Positions 1 to 4,451 of a DNA stretch of 7,904 nt are shown here, piece after piece (positions within the stretch are counted from its first letter, which is position 1; each line of letters begins with the position of its first letter). The stretch covers positions 1 through 7,904 of the forward strand of contig JACRAV010000123.1 in NCBI GenBank assembly GCA_016213305.1, given 5' to 3'. Origin of the DNA: Candidatus Zixiibacteriota bacterium (GTDB taxonomy: Bacteria > Zixibacteria > MSB-5A5 > GN15 > FEB-12). The notes beneath the pieces were generated by a model. That model was not told the DNA's origin and did not search any database. It was given only the letters and a program-made list of their open reading frames with translations. The translations under genes and the position numbers were made by a program.

Positions 1-172
1 CGATTTCGCTTTCCGCCTGCAAGAAGACGCCGCCGACTTCGGGCATCCGCTTCGCCAGATACTCGGCAACTTCGGTCTGGGGGGTGATGGGATAGCAGAA
101 GTAGTTGGTGGCGCCGGCCCGGATGGCCGCCTCGGCGACCGCTTCGTTTCCCTTCATCAGTACCTTAGCCAT
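1..172 (-). CDS. vorB: 2-oxoacid:ferredoxin oxidoreductase alpha subunit, VorB/KorA type (partial; C-terminus off the left edge)
   Basis: The first 57 codons are present. The protein would be the alpha subunit of a cytoplasmic complex that oxidatively decarboxylates a 2-oxoacid to acyl-CoA and reduces ferredoxin (or the reverse), using thiamine diphosphate. The family N-terminus is visible: GNEAVAEAAIRAG at residues 8-20, YPITPQTEVAEYL at 27-39, and VGGVFLQAESE near 46-56. The YPITPQ and QAESE elements are hallmarks of the alpha/POR domain. The ATG at 172-170 is preceded by GAGG seven bases upstream, and the gene starts 17 bases after the ferredoxin stop, so it is in the same operon. The beta and gamma subunits are expected just beyond the left edge. 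Substrate (branched-chain 2-oxoacid versus 2-oxoglutarate) cannot be decided from this fragment. The family call is secure and the vorB symbol is only probable. Confidence 0.9.
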   Translation of the reverse strand, partial: MAKVLMKGNEAVAEAAIRAGATNYFCYPITPQTEVAEYLAKRMPEVGGVFLQAESEI

Positions 173-189
173 AACCGCGCCTCACTCCC

Positions 190-423
190 TCAATAATCCA
201 CCAGTTGAAAGACGGTGCCGTGGGCGTTAACGGTAATCGCGGCGTCGGGGCAGGTAATGGCGCAGATCCGACAACCGATGCATCGTGACGGATCGTGCAT
301 GTAAGCGTAGAAATACCCGCGCAGGGTGATGTCTTTGGACATCGACAGAATCTTCTGAGGGCAGGCCCGGACGCACAATTCGCACCCCTTGCAGTGATTT
401 TTGTCGATGAGAATACCGGGCAT
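190..423 (-). CDS. 4Fe-4S ferredoxin, delta subunit of 2-oxoacid:ferredoxin oxidoreductase
   Basis: A 77-residue dicluster ferredoxin that passes electrons from the oxidoreductase to free ferredoxin. Two complete CxxCxxCxxxCP motifs are visible, with cysteines at 11, 14, 17, 21 and at 48, 51, 54, 58, so two [4Fe-4S] clusters are expected. Length and layout match VorD/KorD subunits. I chose the ATG at 423-421 over an in-frame ATG at 477. The inner start overlaps the stop of the upstream ATPase as TGATG, has a G-rich Shine-Dalgarno-like run (GGGGGG) a few bases upstream, and gives the usual family length. The earlier start would add 18 Pro/Gly-rich residues and overlap the neighbour by 55 bases. 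It is most likely translationally coupled to the ATPase and co-transcribed with the alpha subunit, which begins 17 bases downstream. Confidence 0.92.
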   Translation of the reverse strand: MPGILIDKNHCKGCELCVRACPQKILSMSKDITLRGYFYAYMHDPSRCIGCRICAITCPDAAITVNAHGTVFQLVDY

Positions 424-1193
424 CAGCCCCCCCGCTTTCGGGTCATCGAGGTGGGCGGGTGGGGTTTGGTTTCCCACGGTTTCAGCAACTCGCGGTCCAG
501 CGGCAGGATCGGATAACGCTGATTGAGTATCCGGTCGATCTCAGGGCAGAGTTCGGACAAAGCGCTGACAAAGGCCACCCGCATATTGAGCGTGTCGGCG
601 ACTTTCTGGGTCAGTTGTACACCCTCGGCGGAGATCGGGGCGGTCGATTCGGCCGCGAGATGGGTGTTGGCGATCAGACCGGTGATCTTCATGCGCGAGG
701 CGGATTCAATTTCGTTGATCATCCTCAAAGAGCCGTTCAGGTCGGATGTGAACGGGCGTCGGGCGTTGTGAACCAGGAGCAGTTCGTAGCCGCCCGTGCC
801 GAAAGAGTCGGCCAGCGAGCTTAGGACCCGCGCGCCGAGATCATCGCCGCCGACATCAAGCACCAGCCGCGAGGTGCGCCTCTCGATGGCGGTGCGGATT
901 TCGGGGATGATAATTGGCAGGTCGGCGTAGCGGTGTTCACCAAAGGGGATAAGCGACGTGACGCCGAACTTCGAAAGCGCCTCGGCCGCCTCGCGCGAAC
1001 GAAAGTACGGGTTGATGATATCGAGGTCGGCGATCGCCACCGGATCACCGGGCTGAGAGGACAAATCCCGGGCAAGATTGACAGATACCTCAGACTTGCC
1101 GCTCCCGAAGCCGCCGACGATGATAATGGTCTTGTGCGAAAACGACGGAAACCGCGCCGGTTGGAAGTCGATTCTGGGAGTCACAGCCATCAT
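423..1193 (-). CDS. P-loop (SIMIBI/MinD-like) nucleotide-binding protein heading the oxidoreductase operon
   Basis: A 256-residue soluble P-loop NTPase. Seen directly: Walker A GGFGSGKSE at residues 27-35, a DLDIINP segment at 56-62 resembling the switch I region of MinD/ParA-type proteins, a Walker B-like LVLDVGGDD at 110-118, and an NTHL motif at 176-179 in the position of a base-recognition loop. The Walker A lacks the extra signature lysine (KGGxGK) of true MinD/ParA, so chromosome or septum partitioning is unlikely. No membrane segment is evident. It is the first gene of the operon, overlapping the ferredoxin by one base. Similar P-loop proteins are, as I recall, common beside korDABC/vor genes in anaerobes, with no established role. 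A part in cofactor assembly or regulation of the enzyme is inference only. Tandem ATGs at 1193 and 1190 could each serve as start; AGGA lies 7 bases before the first. Confidence 0.88.
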   Translation of the reverse strand: MMAVTPRIDFQPARFPSFSHKTIIIVGGFGSGKSEVSVNLARDLSSQPGDPVAIADLDIINPYFRSREAAEALSKFGVTSLIPFGEHRYADLPIIIPEIRTAIERRTSRLVLDVGGDDLGARVLSSLADSFGTGGYELLLVHNARRPFTSDLNGSLRMINEIESASRMKITGLIANTHLAAESTAPISAEGVQLTQKVADTLNMRVAFVSALSELCPEIDRILNQRYPILPLDRELLKPWETKPHPPTSMTRKRGG

Positions 1194-1208
1194 CCTAACA
1201 TCCTATCA

Positions 1209-1254
1209 TTTCGCCACTTAGTTGGCAAGCGGTCTGACGCAAAATAGGGCGAAA
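1209..1254 (-). other. Possible leader hairpin of the oxidoreductase operon
   Basis: In the predicted leader between the minus-strand promoter and the ATPase start, TTTCGCC (1209-1215) and GGCGAAA (1248-1254) are perfect 7-base complements enclosing 32 bases. The start-proximal arm lies 4 bases upstream of the AGGA ribosome binding site at 1201-1204, so pairing could affect access to it. The loop is long and there is no family resemblance to a known riboswitch, so this may be chance. Confidence 0.25.
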
Positions 1255-1277
1255 CGGGTTTCTTTCTGTCTGGTTAA

Positions 1278-1306
1278 AGTATCGCCCACAAGTGGCCCAA
1301 AGTCAA
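1278..1306 (-). promoter_or_regulatory. Sigma-70-type promoter for the ATPase-ferredoxin-oxidoreductase operon
   Basis: On the minus strand TTGACT (1306-1301) is followed after exactly 17 bases by GATACT (1283-1278). The -35 matches 5 of 6 and the -10 matches 4 of 6 consensus bases. Transcription would begin near 1271, giving a leader of about 78 bases before the ATPase ATG at 1193. It points away from the plus-strand promoter and the two -35 boxes are about 35 bases apart, across an A-rich stretch (1307-1341) where a shared regulator could bind. Confidence 0.6.
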
Positions 1307-1341
1307 GGTAAGTTGTGAAAAAAATAACGAAACCGTCGCTC

Positions 1342-1370
1342 TTGACAGCCGCTTTGTTGGTCAGTATCCT
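1342..1370 (+). promoter_or_regulatory. Sigma-70-type promoter for the lipoprotein-citryl-CoA lyase genes
   Basis: A perfect TTGACA (1342-1347) is followed by a 17-base spacer and TATCCT (1365-1370), which matches 4 of 6 bases of the -10 consensus. Initiation would fall near 1377, about 65 bases before the ATG at 1442. The leader contains a small hairpin (CTGCC at 1399-1403 with GGCAG at 1411-1415) just ahead of the GAAGGAG ribosome binding site at 1424-1430. Confidence 0.65.
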
Positions 1371-1441
1371 TTTGTCAATTATGTAGTTAACCGACCGCCT
1401 GCCGCTTTTGGGCAGACCCAACAGAAGGAGTTTACCCCGAT

Positions 1442-2254
1442 ATGTATTCAGGAGTTCTCGGAAGAATCGGCTTCATTGGAATGATCGGATTGGTCTGCAC
1501 GGGTGTCTGGATTGGGTGCAAGGGGAAAAGTAAAGAAGAACCGGCCCAAGTCGTGGCGAAAGCTGAACCGACCGTTGACTCTCGGTACGCCACCTGGAAG
1601 ACATTCGAGTTCCAGAATATCAAAATCATGTATCCGCCGGGCCACCCGCAGGAGAGTACGCTGACCAATATGGGAGAAGCGTATGTCTATCTCATAAGGA
1701 AGGTGAATGAGATTCTTGGGATGCAACCGATCACCGACACGCTGACGGTGTATTATTACACGGGGTTTGGACAGGGGAGAGAATTGACCGGTCAGCAATA
1801 TCCGTACGCGGATTCGCAGGCGATTCATTTCTGGCTTCCCAGTTTCTACGGTCCGGTGATCATGCAATACCTTCTGCCTCGCTGGGCGCCCGATCCGCCG
1901 CGTCACAAGTTTCTCAAACACGGACTGATTTCTATGTTTGATTTGTCGGGGCAGAATTACCATGTGTCGACGATCGGGTACAAGAACTCAGGCGAGTTCA
2001 TCCCGCTTGAAAAGCTGGCGATCGATACGGCCACCAATTCGAACGAAGAACGGCTCCAGTCGGCCGAGGCGGCGTCGCTTTGCGCCTACATCATCAGTGA
2101 TTTCGGCGCGCATGCGCTTCGGGAGTTGTATCTGTCGCCGGTGTCGTTCGATTCCAGCGTCTCGCAGACCTGTTTTGTGCCGGTCGATACCCTGCAAAAT
2201 CGCTGGCTCGCTTTTGTGAAATTGAATGTCCCGAAAGATTCGATTCGCGATTAA
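1442..2254 (+). CDS. Predicted lipoprotein with a degenerate peptidase-MA (gluzincin)-like domain
   Basis: A 270-residue protein with a hydrophobic N-terminal segment (residues 5-25) ending in WIGC. Cys26 is a plausible lipidation site although Trp at -3 is not canonical, and a Lys/Ser/Glu-rich linker follows, so a membrane-anchored extracytoplasmic protein is likely. The rest follows the order of peptidase-MA-like gluzincins: an N-terminal strand and helix region (55-110), then the region where HExxH should lie, then KFLKHGL (156-162) in the place of the usual 'WLxEGLA', then IPLEKL (187-192), and AASLCAYIISDFGAHALREL (210-229) resembling 'SaxFvxYLxexYGxxxLxxL'. At the expected catalytic site I read MQYLL (141-145), so His, Glu and His are all absent, and the second-motif Glu is replaced by His160. 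It is therefore probably non-catalytic. The fold assignment is pattern-based inference. GAAGGAG lies 11 bases before the ATG. The citryl-CoA lyase gene begins 33 bases downstream, so co-transcription is likely. Confidence 0.8.
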   Translation: MYSGVLGRIGFIGMIGLVCTGVWIGCKGKSKEEPAQVVAKAEPTVDSRYATWKTFEFQNIKIMYPPGHPQESTLTNMGEAYVYLIRKVNEILGMQPITDTLTVYYYTGFGQGRELTGQQYPYADSQAIHFWLPSFYGPVIMQYLLPRWAPDPPRHKFLKHGLISMFDLSGQNYHVSTIGYKNSGEFIPLEKLAIDTATNSNEERLQSAEAASLCAYIISDFGAHALRELYLSPVSFDSSVSQTCFVPVDTLQNRWLAFVKLNVPKDSIRD

Positions 2255-2287
2255 GCCGCGATCCGAACGTTTGCGCGAAGGAAAACT

Positions 2288-3061
2288 ATGGCTGAAGAAA
2301 AATGGAAAACGGCGATCACCGATATCGGTCCCGGAAAGATCAATGTTCGCGGGTACCAGATCGCCGATATCATGGAGAATCTGTCGTACGCCGAGGCGGT
2401 GTATCTGATTCTGAAAGGGGAGCGTCCCACCCCGGCCGAGGCGGCCCTGATGAACGCGATTCTGGTGTCATCGATCGACCACGGCGCCTCGCCACCCTCG
2501 GTGCTCGGAACCCGCACCGTGATGTCGGGGGGAAATTCGCTGAACGCGGCGATTGCGGGTGGCGTGCTGGTGATCGGCGACACCCACGGCGGCGCGATTG
2601 AGCAGTCAGCCCGCATTCTGCAGGATTGGGTGAAAAAGCGAGAGGAAAACGAATCGTGGGATGAGACGGCCGGCAAGCTGGTCAACTGGTTGAACGAGCA
2701 AAACAAGCGGATGCCGGGTCTGGGGCATCGCCTGCACAAGGTCGATCCCCGCACCGGCAAGCTGTTCGAGATCGCGGCCCGTCACGGATACAGCGGCCGA
2801 CATATCGAGCTGGTGAAGGCGCTGGAGAAGGCGTTCGAAAAGAAGAGCGGCAAGCCGCTTCCGATCAATGTCGATGGCGCAATTGCGGCCGTTATCTCGG
2901 ACATGGGATTCGACTGGCGATTGGGCAAGGGGTTCTTCATCATTTCACGAGTGCCGGGCCTTCTGGCCCACGCCTACGAAGAAATGACGCGCGAGAAGCC
3001 GATGCGCCCGCTCGGTCCGCCGCCGTCGGAATATGACGGGCCGGGGGAGAGGAAATTGTAG
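2288..3061 (+). CDS. Citryl-CoA lyase / short citrate synthase-like enzyme
   Basis: A 257-residue protein of the citrate synthase superfamily, far shorter than citrate synthase (about 380-430 residues) and close to citryl-CoA lyases and the C-terminal lyase domain of ATP-citrate lyase. The catalytic set is present: DHG with His65, THGGA with His100, GLGHRLHKVDPR (144-155) with His147, and INVDGAIAAVISD (193-205) with Asp196. The NVDG form resembles ATP-citrate lyase more than citrate synthase. SRVPGLLAHAYEE (220-232) and a C-terminal YDGPGERKL follow the usual end of the fold. The expected reaction is cleavage of citryl-CoA to acetyl-CoA and oxaloacetate, or a related Claisen-type step. No citryl-CoA synthetase is in the window, so the pathway is open. 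AGGA sits 5 bases before the ATG. It follows the lipoprotein by 33 bases and is probably in its transcript. Confidence 0.87.
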   Translation: MAEEKWKTAITDIGPGKINVRGYQIADIMENLSYAEAVYLILKGERPTPAEAALMNAILVSSIDHGASPPSVLGTRTVMSGGNSLNAAIAGGVLVIGDTHGGAIEQSARILQDWVKKREENESWDETAGKLVNWLNEQNKRMPGLGHRLHKVDPRTGKLFEIAARHGYSGRHIELVKALEKAFEKKSGKPLPINVDGAIAAVISDMGFDWRLGKGFFIISRVPGLLAHAYEEMTREKPMRPLGPPPSEYDGPGERKL

Positions 3062-3077
3062 CAAGGGTGACAAACGT

Positions 3078-3097
3078 GTCAGGCGGGGACGCCTGAC
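3078..3097. repeat. Hairpin 1 of an intergenic array, GTCAGGCG arms
   Basis: Perfect 8-base inverted repeat: GTCAGGCG (3078-3085) and CGCCTGAC (3090-3097) around the loop GGGA. It sits 16 bases after the citryl-CoA lyase stop. No T-run follows, so it is not a typical rho-independent terminator, though a stabilising 3' structure is possible. It belongs to the same stem family as the hairpins near 7249, 7298, 7462 and 7510. Confidence 0.75.
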
Positions 3098-3116
3098 CCC
3101 ATATACGGTGTTGTAG

Positions 3117-3140
3117 GTCACTCGCGTCTTCGCGGGTGAC
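3117..3140. repeat. Hairpin 2 of the intergenic array
   Basis: Ten-base arms GTCACTCGCG (3117-3126) and CGCGGGTGAC (3131-3140) around the loop TCTT, with a single T-G pair. It starts 19 bases after hairpin 1 ends and again opens with GTCA and closes with TGAC. Confidence 0.7.
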
Positions 3141-3159
3141 GCCCGCCGATAGTTAAGAC

Positions 3160-3183
3160 GTCAACCCCGCACACGGGATTGAC
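3160..3183. repeat. Hairpin 3 of the intergenic array
   Basis: Ten-base arms GTCAACCCCG (3160-3169) and CGGGATTGAC (3174-3183) around the loop CACA, with one C/A mismatch. It begins 19 bases after hairpin 2. Same GTCA/TGAC stem base. Confidence 0.6.
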
Positions 3184-3201
3184 CTGCGAAATCGAGGAGA
3201 G

Positions 3202-3238
3202 ATTGCTTCGGTCACGCGAGGCGCGTGACACTCGCAAT
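3202..3238. repeat. Hairpin 4 of the intergenic array (GTCATTGCGAG...GCAATCTC-type repeat)
   Basis: A nested inverted repeat: outer arms ATTGC (3202-3206) and GCAAT (3234-3238), inner perfect arms GTCACGCG (3211-3218) and CGCGTGAC (3222-3229) around AGG. Read on the minus strand the edges are GTCATTGCGAG and GCAATCTC, a dispersed repeat style that I recall from many environmental bacterial genomes. It lies 42 bases upstream of the M24 peptidase start. Confidence 0.7.
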
Positions 3239-3280
3239 GACGAATCTGCGGTAACGTTCTGATCGAGTGGAACAGTCAGT

Positions 3281-4447
3281 ATGGACCTTATCAAACTCAA
3301 AATCGAACAGGCCATCGGACTCCTCAAGGAGTTCGATATCGACATGTGGATGGTGTTCGTGCGCGAGACGCCGATGATGGCCGATCCGGTCATGCCGCTG
3401 TTGGTGGGGAGCGATGTCACCTGGCAATCGTTCTTCATCTATACAAAGTCCGGCGAGGCCATCGCGGTCATCGGGAATTTCGACGAGGCGCTGTTCAGCA
3501 GGAGCGGGCATTTTACGCGGGTGATTCCCTATACGCAGGGGGTGGGGAGCGATATCCGCAGATTGCTCGGAGAAATCAATCCGAAGAGCATCGCCCTCAA
3601 TTATTCCACCGACGACACCGGCTCGGACGGTCTGACGCACGGTATGTACCTTCAACTGTGCGACTATCTGAAAGAGACGCCGTTTGCCGGACGGTTTGTC
3701 TCATCGGAACCGATCTGCACCCGGCTTCGCGCGCGCAAAATTCCTGCCGAGGTCGATCGATTGGCAAAGGCGGCCGACACCGCGACGGAAGTATGGGAGC
3801 GGGTGGTCAAGGAGATCAAGCCGGGGATGTCGGAAATCGAGATCGGGGCGGTCATCGACCGTCACATTATTGTGACCGGCGGGACACCCTCATTTCCGAC
3901 AATCGTCAACGCCGGCGACAAGTCATCGGCCGGTCATGGCCACCCGACCGAGGCCCGTCTGGCGCGCGGCGACCTTCTGCATGTCGATTTCGGCGTCCGG
4001 ATGAACGACTACTGTTCGGATATTCAGCGACTTTTGTACTTGTCGCCGCAACACAAATCGATTCCCGATGAACTCCGGGACGCGTTCGATACGGTGGTCG
4101 AGATCATCACCGAGACGGGCCACCAGTGCAAACCAGGTAAACTGGGATACGAAATCGACGCGATCGCCCGGCAGATGCTTCGTGACCGAGGATTCGAAGA
4201 ATATCAACACGCTCTGGGACACGGGTTGGGGCGGAGTGTGCACGACGGCGGCGCGATTCTTGGCCCGAAGTGGGAACGGTATGGCCGTTCGCCTTCGATC
4301 CCACTCGAGAATGGAAATGTCCTGACGCTGGAACTCGAGATCATGCTGGCCGGGATCGGGTGTGTCGGGCTGGAAGAAGATATTGTCGTTACCGATCACG
4401 GCGCCCGGGTCCTCTGTCCGAGACAGATGGAGTTGGCGGTGCTCTGA
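3281..4447 (+). CDS. M24 family metallopeptidase (Xaa-Pro aminopeptidase/dipeptidase-like)
   Basis: A 388-residue cytoplasmic protein with a creatinase-type N-terminal domain (about 5-150) and a pita-bread M24 catalytic domain (about 155-388). All five dinuclear-metal ligands can be placed: Asp236 in HVDFG, Asp247 in YCSDIQR, His314 in LGHGLGRSVHDGG, Glu351 in LTLELE and Glu366 in LEEDIVVT. Supporting histidines are His219 (GHGHP) and His321. This points to an active enzyme cleaving Xaa-Pro bonds, probably in peptide turnover. One oddity is that the usual 'EPG' after the fourth ligand reads ELE here, so the substrate pocket may differ from classical PepP/PepQ. The start has only a weak GAGTGG ribosome binding site 10 bases upstream, and I see no convincing promoter in the hairpin array before it. 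It converges with the DUF2339 gene, 4 bases apart. Confidence 0.93.
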   Translation: MDLIKLKIEQAIGLLKEFDIDMWMVFVRETPMMADPVMPLLVGSDVTWQSFFIYTKSGEAIAVIGNFDEALFSRSGHFTRVIPYTQGVGSDIRRLLGEINPKSIALNYSTDDTGSDGLTHGMYLQLCDYLKETPFAGRFVSSEPICTRLRARKIPAEVDRLAKAADTATEVWERVVKEIKPGMSEIEIGAVIDRHIIVTGGTPSFPTIVNAGDKSSAGHGHPTEARLARGDLLHVDFGVRMNDYCSDIQRLLYLSPQHKSIPDELRDAFDTVVEIITETGHQCKPGKLGYEIDAIARQMLRDRGFEEYQHALGHGLGRSVHDGGAILGPKWERYGRSPSIPLENGNVLTLELEIMLAGIGCVGLEEDIVVTDHGARVLCPRQMELAVL

Positions 4448-4451
4448 TCTG

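Noticed and set aside
424..477. Upstream ATG at 477 for the ferredoxin gene
   Set aside because: It would add 18 Pro/Gly-rich residues absent from the family and overlap the ATPase gene by 55 bases; the TGATG start at 423 has a better ribosome binding site context and gives the normal length.
3078..3097. Hairpin after citryl-CoA lyase as a rho-independent terminator
   Set aside because: The stem is good but is followed by CCCATATACG rather than a T-run; it matches the dispersed repeat family instead.
3179..3207. TTGACC as a -35 for the M24 peptidase
   Set aside because: At 17 bases the downstream hexamer is ATTGCT, matching only 2 of 6 -10 bases, and the region lies within hairpin repeats.
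3346..4071. 241-codon open frame inside the M24 peptidase gene
   Set aside because: Shifted-frame shadow of a gene whose own frame holds every metal ligand; the product is Arg-rich without a domain.
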